NCBI GenBank assembly: GCA_000733355.1
Contig: JNVV01000042.1
Coordinates: forward strand, 354,205 to 391,249
Length of the DNA: 37,045 nucleotides
Origin: Falciphora oryzae
Lineage: Eukaryota; Ascomycota; Sordariomycetes; Magnaporthales; Magnaporthaceae
Direction: 5' to 3'
The translations under genes were made by a program, and so were the position numbers. The notes below the pieces were generated by a model, which saw only the letters and a program-made list of their open reading frames with translations, did not search any database and was not told where the DNA came from. Below, piece by piece: positions 1-10,661 of this stretch; position 1 is the stretch's first letter, and every line of letters starts with the position of its first letter.

Positions 1-179
1 TGATAACGCCATCGTGGACTGACAGCAAATCACAGCAAATCTCCTATCCTCTATCATTCAGCCGGATGCACCCTCCTGGATGCTAATACTAAGAGGTTGA
101 CACCAGTCAGCTCACGGGACGCTATTGATCTCTCCAGTTTCATTACCACAACTGAGGCCAGCAACCCATTTTTTTTGCC

Positions 180-224
180 TTTGGAATTCTGTTTTTTTTT
201 TTTTTTTTTGCCCATAGCACCAAC
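180..224 (+). promoter_or_regulatory. T-rich tract just upstream of the enoyl reductase start
   Basis: Two pure T runs lie immediately before the ATG at 225. Pyrimidine-rich tracts just upstream of the start codon are common in promoters of filamentous fungi and usually mark the transcription start region. No TATA box is obvious between 1 and 180. The assignment rests on position and composition only. Confidence 0.3.
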
Positions 225-1400
225 ATGGTATCCTCGACCATCATCACTCCTACCATGAAAGCCATGGTCAGCAAGCCGACCGGCGGCTACCGGCTCGCCA
301 GCGGCGTCCCGCAGCCGACGCTGCAGCCGGACGCGATGCTGATCCGCGTGCACGCCGTGTCGCTCAACCCCTACGACGCCAAGATCGTCGAGTTCGGCGT
401 CAGCGCGCCCGGCGCCTACGTCGGCGGCTGCGACTCCGCCGGCGTCGTCGTCGCCGTCGGCGCGGCCATCACGCGCTTCCGGCCCGGCGACCGCGTCCTC
501 ACCACCAATACCGACGGCGGCGGCTTCGCAGAGTACGCGCTGGCCGTCGAGGACCTGAGCTGCCGCGTCCCCGACGGCATGCCGCTCGACCGGGCCTGCT
601 CCATGGGCCTGGCCGTGGGCATCGCCGGCCTCGCGCTGTTCCAGGAGCCCGGGCTGAACCTGCCGCTGGTCGAGGGCCAGGTCAACGGCCACGAAGATGA
701 GGAGACGGCGCCCATCACAGTCCTGGTGGCGGGAGGCGCTTCGTCCTCCGGCACGATGGCGATCCAACTGCTCAAACTGTATGCAGGCCGCGCCACTTTT
801 GTGGTAAAAAAAAAAAAAAAAATGCATAAATGCGCAAATTGCTAACCCGGGCCCCAACCCAGCGCCGGCTTCAACCCCATCGTGACCTGCTCGCCCGCCA
901 ACAACGCGCTGTGCGAGTCCTTCGGCGCCACCGTCTGCTTCGACTACCACTCGCCCACGTGCGGCGCCGACATCCGGCTGCACACGGACAACGCACTCGC
1001 CCACGTGCTCGACTGCGTGACCGACGCCGCCACCATGAGGATGTGCTACGAGGCCATCGGGCCGCGGGGCGGGGCCTACGTGGCGCTCGAGCCGACGGCC
1101 AACACGGTCAAGTACACGCGCCGCGACGTCCGCGCCGACTGGGTCATGGCCAACACGCTGCTCGGCGACCCCTGCCGCCTCGACGGCATGTACGGCCGCC
1201 CCGCCGCGCCCGCGCACCGCCGGTTCGCGGGCAGGCTGTTTAGGCTCGCCGAGCGCTGGCTGCAGGAGGGGAAGATCTGGAACCATCCGTTGGAGATTCG
1301 CGAGGGCGGGCTGGAGAGTGTTGATCCGGGGCTGACGGACCTGCGCGCAGGGCTCATTAGGGGCAAGAAGATTGTTGTGCCGCTTGAGGTTGGGGCTTAG
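225..1400 (+). CDS. Trans-acting enoyl reductase of polyketide type (zinc-less MDR family, LovC/ToxD-like)
   Basis: Two exons, 225-778 and 863-1400, encode about 363 residues, the usual size for fungal trans-enoyl reductases. The intron (779-862, phase 2) has a GTATGC donor, a GCTAAC branch site and a CAG acceptor; splicing joins ...LLKL to AGFNPIVTCSP. The GroES-like N-terminal half holds VHAVSLNPYDAK and GGCDSAGVVVAVG. The Rossmann half begins with VLVAGGASSSG, a glycine/serine-rich NADPH-binding loop, and continues with FDYHSP and LDCVTD, as in LovC relatives. The zinc ligands of true alcohol dehydrogenases are not evident. Known members act in trans on a highly reducing PKS or PKS-NRPS and reduce the alpha-beta enoyl double bond with NADPH. 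No synthase lies in this window. The start could also be the ATG at 255. The downstream hydrolase on the same strand fits a metabolite cluster. Confidence 0.88.
779..862 (+). other. Intron of the enoyl reductase carrying a long poly-A run
   Basis: This 84-nt intron contains an uninterrupted A run of about 18 at 805-822, some 20 nt upstream of the CTAAC branch site. Without splicing the frame reads a run of lysines and stops at 843-845. The homopolymer is prone to length change but lies in non-coding sequence. Confidence 0.85.
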
Positions 1401-2265
1401 GGTGATTAGGGGCCGGTGGAGTGTGGTAGGCTGTTTTAGAACTTTTCCATCTAGGATGCGATAATATTCTACGAGTTTTTCGTGTACCTCTCGAACACTA
1501 CGGCGCCTTCGACTCGCCAGACTGGCTGTGATGGTAGAATGATCCAAGCACCAAAATTCGGAGTACTATTCGCTTGACCTGCGCACAAGCACTTGGCGCG
1601 GCGCTACAATTTAGTCCATCCAGCAGCCCCTTGAAAACACGCGTCTTTCGCCTCGAAACGCGACATTTCAGCGATGCAATTGCCGCTTCGGCGGCCCCCC
1701 GGGCGCAAACGCTGGCACCAACATTTCCCCGCCCAACATGGAGCTTGGCTTGGAATGCTAGAGCCCACCTGCACGTGCCAGTATCGGCCTATAGCACGTC
1801 CCGCCACCTTGCAGTGCACGCCAGGAGGCAATCGAGGTCTCGGATATTGGCGGAAACCGGCTTACCCGACCTCCCCGAAAACTCCGACATCCTTATCGGG
1901 CGAGCTGAACCCGGCCCGCGGGACGGCGCGATACCGTCAGCACAGCCGTGTCGCATCGGGAGGGCCCACCGCCCAGACCTGGCTGACATGAGGCCGCATC
2001 GGAGCTGGAGGCTTTAGCCCAGGCCTGCCTGGCCGGGATGCCGCCTCGGAACCCGCACCTAGGCCCGGTCGACAGCGTCGCTCCGGCGGCGAGACATGGC
2101 GCGCATCGCCTGTTTTCGTATCGCCATCTCGCGGCGGTAAGCAGGGGAGCCTGGATGTTAAATATCACCTGCTTTGGCTTGTGATCAGAGCAGGAGTCTG
2201 TATCTATCACACGCCCCAAACCCATGACACCACACCAGCCACTTTTGTCCCCCGAACCTGCCACC
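1401..2265. other. Intergenic region between enoyl reductase and hydrolase
   Basis: These 865 bases hold the 3' end of the reductase gene and the promoter of the hydrolase. ORFs of up to 199 codons occur on both strands, but none shows a recognisable domain or intron signals. I see no gene here. Confidence 0.5.
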
Positions 2266-3412
2266 ATGTCCCGCCTCGACATCAGCTTCCCGACCCTTGA
2301 TGGCCTAACCCTACGGGGCTGGCTGTACCCTGCTTCGAAGCGCGGGCCGGGCATCATCGTTTCTCCAGGGGTATGTGAGCCCCAGCAAAGGTGAGGAGAA
2401 TAAAGGGCAAAGGTGCTAACGCTTGCCTCTGCTAGTTCAACATGCCCAAAGAGGCCTTCGTGCCCGATATCGCCGAGTGGTATCAAAAGCATGACATCAC
2501 GGCGCTCGTCTTCGACACCCGCTCCATTGGTCTGAGCGATGGCGAGCCCAGGCGCGAGGTAAGAGGCGATAGCGTTTCTCCGTCAACACGTACCCAGGTC
2601 TAACGCCCGCCCGTCCCCTCCCAGATGAACCCCCGCAAGCGCTGCGAGGACCTCCACGACGCCGTGACATACCTTTCTGGTCTTGAGATGGTGGACCCGG
2701 AAAAGGTTGCGCTCTGGGGTCTCTGCTTCGACGGCAACATGTCGCTCGCCGCGACTGCTCTGGAGTGGGTGGTCCATTCCTTTGGCTACACTTTGCAATC
2801 CGCTATGCGCCCCGCTTACCAAAAGATTTGCAACAGTCCGCGTGTAAACGCCGTCATCGCCGTGGCGCCCATCATCGACATCCACGGCTTCCCCGAGCGG
2901 CGGCGGCCTGTGCTGGAGCTGGCCATGCAGGACCGCGCGGGCCGACTTGCCGGGAACGGTACGTCATCATTACCTGTGCCCATGCTATCCCGTGCCACCT
3001 GCTAACCCAGCCCTCAACTACCTCCACCGCAGAGCCCCTGTACCTGCCCTACGTCAACGAGGACGGCAGCGTCCCGCTGGGCCCCAAGCTCGGGCCGGAC
3101 TTCATGCCGACGCTGGAGCGGCTCAAGATCCCCGTCGAGAACCGGGTGACGGTGCAGACGTACTACAACTCCTTCTCGTGGGACCTCATGACGCTGATCC
3201 GCCACGTCAGCCCCACGCCCGCCATGATGGTGACGCCCGAGAAGGACATCGAGTGCCCCGCCGAGGAGCAGATCGCGGCCTTTGAGAAGATGGGCGAGCC
3301 AAAGACCTTCCACCTGCTGCCCGGTAAGGGCCACCTCGACTGGGCCTTTGGCGACCTCGACGCCACCCTCGACAGGCAGCTGGAGTTTCTGAAGGAGTCG
3401 CTCAAGTTTTAA
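2266..3412 (+). CDS. Alpha/beta hydrolase, polyketide transferase/thiohydrolase-like
   Basis: Five exons (2266-2370, 2436-2558, 2625-2764, 2837-2958, 3033-3412) give 289 residues. The introns start GTATGT, GTAAGA, GTGGGT and GTACGT and all end in AG, and the phases fit throughout. The start ATG lies in CCACCATG. The N-terminus carries [16 protein letters not shown], then a VSPG oxyanion-type strand, [14 protein letters not shown], the nucleophile elbow [16 protein letters not shown], and the acid and base in [10 protein letters not shown] and [10 protein letters not shown]. The likely triad is Cys110-Asp235-His264, with cysteine where serine is usual. There is no signal peptide, so a cytosolic enzyme is expected. 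Relatives in fungal metabolite clusters release or transfer polyketide acyl chains. The substrate cannot be told from sequence. Same-strand position downstream of the enoyl reductase supports a shared pathway. Confidence 0.82.
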
Positions 3413-3563
3413 GGGGGCGTGTGGATGGCAGGTGGTGATGTTGGGCTTGGAGGATGGGTAGATTGCATACTTATAGATGGTAGCTATAGATGGTAGCATC
3501 AATTTCAGCAACAATTGTTTGTCATACCTTCCGCGCGGTGGACCCATCCCTCTGTGGCAATGG

Positions 3564-4184
3564 TCATCGCTGAGGTTTCGCCGTCTCCATGTGTGCTAGG
3601 GAATTCCCCCCTCCCGTGATAGTCGACTTCGGCATGACGTCCAACACCGCCTTGAAGGCCGCTCCAAACAAATCTTCCGTGGCATCCTCCGCGACGATGT
3701 GGAAGTACTCGTTCTTGTCGCGCCCGCGCGGCCGGTTGGTTTCTGGCCGCACGTTTCCGTTCTGCCTGGCAGTGCCCGCACTTGCGCACACGAGCAGGCT
3801 CAGCCTCTGCTGGCCCCGCCAGAAGTCGTTCTCCAGTATCTCCCTCCCGATATCTCTGGTCTTCTTGTCTGGCACCTGGCCGCCGACTGGCACGTCCTTC
3901 TCCTCGAGCACACACTTTATGTTTGCGATCCGCTGTCGCAATGGGTCCCGGTCAGCAGGCTCCAGCATTGTGCTGTCGTTTTCGGCCAGGCTCTCTCGGT
4001 CGTCCTGGTCCGACTGGAGCCCCGGGCAGCGAGCCGTGATCTTTTTCTCCAGGCTCTGCAGGCCTCTCAACTCCCTCGTCAGAGCCTCGACCATCGGGTC
4101 GTGGGCAGCGCCAAGCCACTTGCCCCAGCATGCCCAAGAAATCGACGACTTGTTGATGGCGTCCGGAGAGGCTGTCTCCCTCAA
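3564..4184 (-). CDS. Hypothetical protein ORF, function not recognised
   Basis: An uninterrupted 206-codon ORF starts MRETASPDAINKSS and includes a helical charged stretch (ALTRELRGLQSLEKKI) and an acidic segment near HIVAEDATEDLFGAAF. I recognise no domain. It lies just downstream, on the same strand, of the broken crinkler-like gene and could be its 3' part, a separate small gene or chance coding. ORFs of 201 and 163 codons lie on the opposite strand in the same place, so coding status is uncertain. Confidence 0.35.
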   Translation of the reverse strand: MRETASPDAINKSSISWACWGKWLGAAHDPMVEALTRELRGLQSLEKKITARCPGLQSDQDDRESLAENDSTMLEPADRDPLRQRIANIKCVLEEKDVPVGGQVPDKKTRDIGREILENDFWRGQQRLSLLVCASAGTARQNGNVRPETNRPRGRDKNEYFHIVAEDATEDLFGAAFKAVLDVMPKSTITGGGNSLAHMETAKPQR

Positions 4185-4300
4185 TTTTAGCTAATTACTC
4201 GTAAACATGCAACTTGTTAGCTTGGTAACGCCTCGAGCGGAGGTAGGCTAGCCTCCAGTAGCCATGGCGCCAGGCCCGTGGCGGGGGCTCGGGAGGCTGT

Positions 4301-5507
4301 TTATCGTCTCACCTGTACGCTGCAGAGAATGATCTTCTCTCTGTTTGCCTCACTGCGGAGTGCAAACAACAGATCAGGGCCAAATTGCTCCAGTGGCATC
4401 AGGAAGCTCACGGCGGGCCGGCGGTTGTGTTCCAAATCTTCCAGCCACCTCGCAAGGTCATACCTCCACTTGTTGGCCTGGTTCGGTTCGTATGTCTTGT
4501 TGGTCGTTTTGGCACCCACCACGAGGACCACCCCCTTGCTCATGCGTGGTTTAGGCTCCGCGTGAGAATTGACTGAGCCGTCAGACCTGGAGCTGACGAG
4601 CTCCTCCAGAGTGTGGCCACCCTTTCGGCGTACATTGCTGTCCACCTGACCCTCCCCCAGAGTGGCTGGCTGCCCTTAGCTAGCACCTCAAGGTCTCGTT
4701 CTGTGGAATCGCCGTCATGAACAATGATGTCACGAGCAGCCAGAATCCCTCGAAGTACATTCTTCGCGCTTTGATGGTCCGCCACCGGTGGAAAGTTGGT
4801 AACCAAGCCGTAGCTGAACTCATCATGCGACTGTTGGTCGCGGGAGAAGAATTTTGGCGGCGTTTCCAAAAGCCCAAGGTTTGCTGCGCGGCCGAGTTTG
4901 CCTCCTGCACATTCAATGAGGTCCCGGCAATGATTGTTTGAACACTGCCCTGCATCTCAATTGTAATGGCATCTAAGGCAAGACCCAACAGATTGGTGGG
5001 ACCATCAAAGCGCCGTGTGAGATCGATCCGCAAGTCTTCTTGGGCTTCGTCGATGCAAATCCACTTGAGTAGAGGAGAGTGCCCTTTGATGCTGCCCAGT
5101 AGAGCGCATACTTCTCCCCAGCCTGTGAGATCTGGATTATAGTTGAGGTAGGTTCGGTTGATCGTTCTGTATCTGGGTAGGAGGGACATCACCAGGAAGA
5201 CGTCGCGGAAAGGATCCCATCCCAAGCAGTCTAGCTGAAATGACAGCCACAAGCTTTCAGTGGGGGACCGGGACGCGAGCGTGCGCTGGAACCAAGCGAA
5301 AAGAATCACTCGTGAATCCAGGAGCACACTCCACAACCACCGAGCAACTAACCCCTGCATCCACCCACAATCGTCGATGATTTCCCCGAACTCGCTCAGC
5401 AGCAGGAACAACTCTCTAGTGTCATGCGAAATCCCATCGACAATTTTTAGGTCCAAAATGTTCCGGTTCTTGCTCAAGTCTGCCTGCAGCAGTGACGCCG
5501 AAACCAT
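4301..5507 (-). pseudogene. Truncated, frameshifted crinkler-like NTPase with C-terminal nuclease-like part
   Basis: The minus strand reads in three successive frames. From 5507 to about 4870 it gives a helical region, then WICIDEAQ (Walker B-like) and TIIAGTSLN. A frame change leads to a segment with FSYGLVTNFPP and GRVRWTAMYAERVATL. A second frame change near 4620 leads to LEELVSS, then AVSFLMPLEQFGPDLLFALR and a terminal CSVQ, which resembles the PD-(D/E)XK-like tail found after the NTPase in fungal and oomycete crinkler-type proteins. The Walker A (P-loop) part is absent: the reading frame runs to base 5507, where a pogo element begins. I infer that the transposon removed the N-terminus. 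The family assignment is by motif memory only; another STAND-type NTPase is possible. Left as found; a functional product is unlikely. Confidence 0.45.
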
Positions 5508-5508
5508 A

Positions 5509-5575
5509 AGTCAAAACACCCCATGACCGCGCACCCCCATGACCGCGCACCCCCATGACCGCGCACGAGCGTACC
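5509..5575 (+). repeat. Pogo family A terminal repeat with three tandem sub-repeats
   Basis: Starting AGTCAAAACACC, the terminus contains three head-to-tail copies of a 16-mer, CCCCATGACCGCGCAC, followed by GAGCGTAC. The inverted copy at 36398-36447 has the same order with two copies of the unit. Tandem units of this kind are candidates for transposase binding sites. Confidence 0.8.
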
Positions 5576-5671
5576 TCCACCACCAGTGCAACGCGCACAC
5601 AATTTATTTCCACCGTTCGATCAATTTTCATCCGTTTAACCTAGTTTTTGGTGCATTTTGTAGGCGGGAAA

Positions 5672-6840
5672 ATGACCGTTCGTTATACAGAAGAAAATAT
5701 CAATGAAGCTTTCGATTTACTCCGCCGGGGGTGGTCAATCCGTGGTGCCGCCCGGGAAATGGCGATCCCGGAGTCCACCCTCCGGGGCCGGGTTTACGGC
5801 GCGGAAGCTATCCGGCAAGCAAAAAAACCACGGCAACGGCTTTCCGGTGTATAAGAGAAGCATTTAGCTACTTGGGTACGCCTGCAAGCCGCTCTGGGGC
5901 TTCCTCCAACGCACGGAGAGTTACTCTATTACGCGCAAGAGATCCTCAAAGCCGCCGGCGACTCTACGCCTTTAGGGAAACGTTGGCCGGCGGCTTTTTT
6001 GCAGCGGCATCCGGAAATCCAAATCCATAGAGGCCGGGGCATGGAAAGGGAACGCGTTAACGGGGCTACAACGGCCGTAATTAAGGAGTGGTGGCACCGC
6101 TTCGAAATACCGGAAATTAAAGAGATTCCTCCCCAATACCGCTGGAACGTCGACGAGGGCGGCCTCCAAGAGGGCCGCACGGGCAACGGCCTCGTTTTAG
6201 GTGCTTCGGGCACCCGGCCGTTGCAAAAAAAAGAGCCGGGGAAACGCACTTGGACTTCCTTTATCAAATGCATCTCCGCCACGGGGGTAAGGCTTCGGCC
6301 GCTCATTATATTCAAGGGAAAATACGTGCAAAACCAATGGTTTCCCGAAGGAAACGGCCAATTTAACGATTGGGAGTTTACTTGTACGGATAACGGGTGG
6401 ACTACGGACCGCACCGGCGTTGAGTGGCTCGAAAAGATCTACTTCCCGGCCACCCGCCCCGACCCTCCCTCGAAACGCTTTCTAATTCTGGATGGCCACG
6501 GATCTCACGTTACAAAGCGTTTTCAGTTCCTTTGCTACCAAAACGACGTTTTTCTCCTTTATTTGCCGGCCCACTCGTCGCACGTTTTGCAGCCACTTGA
6601 CTTGGCGGTCTTTTTACCCCTAAAAAGGGCGTACAGGGCCGTAATCTTCGCCCTAGCCCTTTTTTGCTGCTCTACGGCGGTAGGCAAACGAGAGTTTTTG
6701 AAAGCATATAAGCACGCACGAAATAAAGGCATTACGGGAGTTAATATCAAAGCGGGTTGGTATGCATCTGGCTTATAGCCGGTGCGTTTAACAAAGCCGC
6801 TTATAAACCGGCTTTTGCTTAAAAACTCCAATAAAAACGA
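5672..6840 (+). pseudogene. Pogo/Fot1 transposase, family A, two nonsense codons and truncated
   Basis: A single reading frame from the ATG at 5672 codes for a Psq-type helix-turn-helix (REMAIPESTLRGRV), a CENP-B/Tc5-type second DNA-binding domain (HGELLYYAQEIL, then LQRHPEI) and the DDE domain with WNVDEGG, TDNGWTTDRTGVEWL, FLILDGHGSH and HSSHVLQPLDLAVF. The catalytic aspartates at these motifs are present. The frame has a TAA at 5852-5854 where relatives have glutamine, and a TAG at 6776-6778 where a tryptophan is expected. Both are explained by single CpA-to-TpA changes on one or the other strand, the preferred RIP context. The frame reads on through NSNKND and is then cut by the LINE. Confidence 0.85.
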
Positions 6841-7985
6841 CAACTCTCTCCCGTCCACAAATTTTGGAGCATGGGTGCACGGACCATGTTGTTAAGGTTT
6901 TGGCGGGACTTCCGCCTGTAGCCCTAACAGGCGCCCACAAACGAAAAATTCTTTTCAACCTGCCGCCCTCAATCACCACCACCGCACGCAATCCTCCCTC
7001 CCTTCGCGACACATTTAATCGGCAGACCTCCTTTGACGAGTTTTCTATCGACCGCGGTGAAGATAGAGTCCGTTCGATGGCCCGGCGCGCCTCCCGTATA
7101 GAGGCGCACAAGACAAGGCCCAATCTCGCGCAGCGAGCCAGCGTGGCAACAAGATTACGCTAGCCCGAAAGGCAGGCACCCTCCCTCGGGAGGCTGAACA
7201 CACCCTCCCCCGGGAGGCTTGATAAACGGTTAAGAGAAAGGGAAATTAGGCTGAAAACCACCCGACGGTCCCCGGACCGACAGGGCACCCTTTCGCCCCT
7301 TTATTCCTTTTAGGACTGTTCCGTAGCGAGGAGGTAGTGCCGTTACGGGGGTTGGTTAGTTGTACGTGGGCCGGGGGCATTGCGCCGGCGCGGCAATCCC
7401 CTAAGGGCCCCGACAGCAAGACGTGGTTGGCCTACTGCCGGAGACGGCTTTGGGTAACGGGAAGCAGGAAGCGTGGGCACGGCCTTGGCTCGCACCTTTG
7501 GTATACCCCGTGGATGGTGGGCCGTGGTGGAATATGGTGACTGAGGCGCCGTATGCTTCCTACTCGCATTGGGAGTTTGTGCCGGGTTTGGAGGACGGGA
7601 GGAACTCGTTGCATTTATGATCCATATAGTGGCATTGGGTTTGCTTATTGGGCTTGCCCAGGAACTAACGAGGGACCGGGCCGTGGATAAACAAGTACGG
7701 GGTGTCGCCGGCTTTTGGTTTCCTACTCGCATTAGGGACGTACACCGGGGCAAATGATGTCGTCGGTATGTTAGGCGGAAGAGATTATATTTTAGCCCGA
7801 GAGGACGGATGCGCACGTCGGTTTACCAAGAGGCCTTTTGTGGCTGCGATAGGCTTAAGGTGCAAACCTTGTATTTACGTGGCAGGCTGGCTATCCAGCG
7901 CTGACGAGGCAGGCTCTAGCCGCATGTCCGTTAGAGGGACTCGGCACCCCTTTGACTATAGTTTTTTTATAGGAAATACGAGGCG
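6841..7985 (+). other. LINE 5' region with no recognisable protein
   Basis: The stretch contains short ORFs (6864-7163, 7337-7540, 7702-7989) without a match I can name. The last one carries FDYS shortly before the RT frame begins at KYEAIALL, so it may be the degraded entry to the RT domain in another frame. Two near-identical palindromic blocks of the form CCTCC(C/T)GGGAGG lie between 7180 and 7220. No apurinic endonuclease motifs are visible. Confidence 0.4.
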
Positions 7986-10178
7986 ATAGCCCTGCTCCCG
8001 TGTTTAGGGAAGGGGTTGGAGCGTTTGGTAGCTTCGCGGATGGCATCCCTCGCGTTGCAGCACGGGCTGATAGCCCCGCAACACGCCGGGGCTACCCCGA
8101 AAAAGGCCGCCACCGATTTAACGGCGTGCGTGGCTTATGAGGTGGAACGGGCTTTCTAAAAGGGCAAAACGGCCGCCCTCGTCACTATGGATGTACAAGG
8201 GGCTTTCGACGCCGTACTCCGCCGGAGGCTCCTCCGGAGGCTATTGGACCAAGGGTGGGACCCAACGCTCGTATAATGGGTATCATCCTTCGCAGGAAAT
8301 AGGGTGGTTAAAGTGCGTTTGGAAGACGCTACGGCACCCCCTTTTTCCCCGGATTGCGGGCTACCCCAAGGGTCACCGGCATCACCGGTCCTGTTTATGC
8401 TTTATATGGCCGAAATCCTACCCAAAGCAAAAGCGGTCAGGTACGGATATGCGGACGATATAGGCATTTGCGTAACGGGAGGCACCCCGGAGGAGTGCTC
8501 CCGTAAAGCAGGGGCTACGGTGACGGAAATCCTCCGTTGGGGAAGGGCTAATAAAGTGGCTTTCGACCCGGGGAAGTGCGAGCTTATGCATTTCTCTAGG
8601 CGGAGAAACACCACAACCCCGCCGGTTGAGGCGGAAGGCCTTACCATACAACAAGCTACAGGAGCTCTACGGTGGTTAGGGGTCCTTTTCGACCAACGGC
8701 TTAACTTTGGCCCTTACGTTAACCATAGGGTTGCAAAAGCCCAAGGCGTTGCCAACCACCTCCGGGGGCTTACGAACTCGATAAGGGGGATACCGGCGCA
8801 TTCGGTCCATAAAGCCGTTACAACGGTTATAATCCCTACGGCTTTATACGGAGCCGAAGTATGGTACAGGGGTAAAACTAAACCACACCCGTACAAGCCG
8901 GCACAACAGCAAAGTACCCGGCAAGGCCATTTAATCGAACGGGTCGATAAAGCCTTACAAGCGTCCCTCCGGGCAGTGGTTCCAGCTTGGAAAACCATAC
9001 CGATAAACGCTTTGCATTACGAATCCGGCATTCCTGGCGCCGAAGTGCTTTTGGAACAAGCCCGCCTCCGTTTCGCGGCCCGCATAAAGACGGTTCCGGA
9101 GGATCACCCCCTGGCCGCAGCCGCTAAGCCGATTTTCAATGCCCGGGGGCCTAGGGCAGGCCTGCCCGGCAGGCTTACGACCTCGCTGCAAAGGACGGCC
9201 GGACTCCTTCCGGCGTGCACCCGCCCGGCTTACCTCCTTTATAGATATACGGGGCTTACGGTGGCCACACAAGAAAAGCAAGCAGCCGCTAAAGCATTTA
9301 TGGCGTGGCTTCGCACCCTCCCCCCTACCGACGTTATAGTATATAGCGACGGGTCCAAAGCGGAAAACGGGGCAGTTGGATACGGCTGGGTAATACACCA
9401 AGCCGGCCAACGCAAACTTTCCGGGCACGGCCGGCTAGCGCACCCGGCGGAAGTGTTCGACGGCGAAGCGGAAGGGGGCCGGATGGGCCTCCGTAAAGCC
9501 GTTTGGAGCTTCCGCAACTGCACTTTTCACTTGTGCTTCGATAACACCTCGGCGGCTAACGGCTTTTTAAGCACGGCCCCCGACAGCTCACAAGGGGCCT
9601 TTAAAGAAGTCCATTACTTTATGGATAAATACCGGGTACACGTCCGTTGGTCTCCGGGCCATACGGGAATCCCCGGCAACGAAAAGGCCGATACTGAAGC
9701 AAAGCTGGGATCGGCTTTGTCGATACCCTAACACTCCAAGCCAACGGTGGCCGGAGTAAAGGCTTTAGCCCGGAAGATGGCCCGGGATGCCCGAACCGCC
9801 TGGTTCGAAAACAACTTACCGGACCGGTACAAAACTATAGGCCTCCCGCCGGCACCACGGCCTGCACCCGAAGCTTTGCAGTTGCACCGGAAGGTGTTAC
9901 AGCGGCTAATAGCCGCACGCACGGGGCATGGGGATTTCGACTGGTACCACCGAAAGTTCCAGCACGAAAACGACAACCCGTGCCGGTGCGGAAGAAACAA
10001 GTCCCCTTCCCACCCTGTATACTGCAGGCTGGCTAGGGCGGCAAAAAACAAGTGGCCTATAACGGACCCTTCCCCGGCTTTTGATAGGCCCGGATATTGG
10101 AAACGGCTATTGCAAAAGCCTTTCCTTTTTGCTTCGTTCGTCGAAACTACCAACTATTACATTATCGCTGGGCGATAG
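7986..10178 (+). pseudogene. LINE ORF2: reverse transcriptase, RNase H and zinc-knuckle region with three stops
   Basis: One frame runs from IALLPCLGKGLERL through MDVQGAFDAV (RT motif with catalytic Asp), GLPQGSPASPVLF, YADDI (intact catalytic pair) and a thumb region. RNase H follows with VYSDGS, EAEGG, CFDNTSA and WSPGHTGIPGNEKAD, all catalytic acidic residues present. The tail has a CxC...H...C pattern (CRCG to HPVYC) typical of fungal LINE ORF2 ends. The lesions in this frame are TAA codons at 8157-8159, 8274-8276 and 9729-9731, each one C-to-T change from CAA, the expected glutamine. The ORF from 8304 to 9731 is the longest intact part. Confidence 0.87.
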
Positions 10179-10555
10179 TAACAGGGTTTAAATAGCCCGC
10201 ATATAACCTATTTTCCCTTTTCCTTTTTCCTTTGCATTTTTCACTTTTCCTTTGTACTATTAGGACCAACAGTAGGCTCGTTAGTCCCCCGCACCTCCGG
10301 CCGGGCCCAGGGGGGGTTTATTGCGATCCCTCCCGCCACACTCGGCCTTACTCTTTTTCCGGCACTTTGCCGGCCGACAGCTTTCACTACCACCAACAGC
10401 AGCGCTTACAGCGCCCCGGCGTTTATTCGCCCCTTTTGCCGATTGCCCGCTCACTAACAAGGAGCGCCGGAATGCGGCCCGAACTCCGTGTGCTTTGGGC
10501 TTGCCCCTTGGTTTGATCTGTTAGCCGCCTCGATAGCAACATATAGCCTAGTGTT

Positions 10556-10661
10556 AAGCTTAGGTAGCGCTAGCACGTCGTATGCCCCCTGGGAGGCAGG
10601 GACTGGTAGATCCCGACTTACCGACGTTAAATAGACTCTCTTTCTCTCTCTCTCTCTCTCT
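10556..10661 (+). repeat. LINE 3' end with CT microsatellite tail (copy 1)
   Basis: The last 85 bases before the microsatellite (10556 to about 10640) are identical to the reverse complement of about 36963-37045. Both copies then enter a (CT)n tract, here interrupted once (CTTTCT). The simple-repeat tail takes the place of poly-A at the 3' end. Confidence 0.85.

Larger units (their letters stand above)
5509..6840 (+). mobile_element. 5' half of a pogo/Fot1 DNA transposon (family A)
   Basis: The element begins directly after a TA dinucleotide (5507-5508), the expected pogo/Tc1 target. It has a terminal repeat made of tandem sub-repeats and carries most of a transposase gene. It is cut at 6840 by a LINE. 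No matching right TIR occurs between 6840 and 10663. The missing 3' half is represented, in inverted orientation, at 36398-36947. Confidence 0.8.

Noticed and set aside
54..1547. Minus-strand 497-codon ORF
   Set aside because: It lies opposite the enoyl reductase and its composition (Arg/Gly/Ala/Asp/Val repeats) is that of a shadow of GC-rich coding sequence; it runs through the poly-A intron.
1893..2492. Minus-strand 199-codon ORF upstream of the hydrolase
   Set aside because: It overlaps the first exons of the hydrolase in antisense and shows no domain.
5521..5568. Short regular repeats as a CRISPR array
   Set aside because: The units are directly adjacent without spacers, occur at a transposon end, and the genome is eukaryotic.
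7343..7816. Minus-strand 157-codon ORF inside the LINE
   Set aside because: Opposite to the element's coding strand, low-complexity Pro/Arg/Ser composition, no domain.
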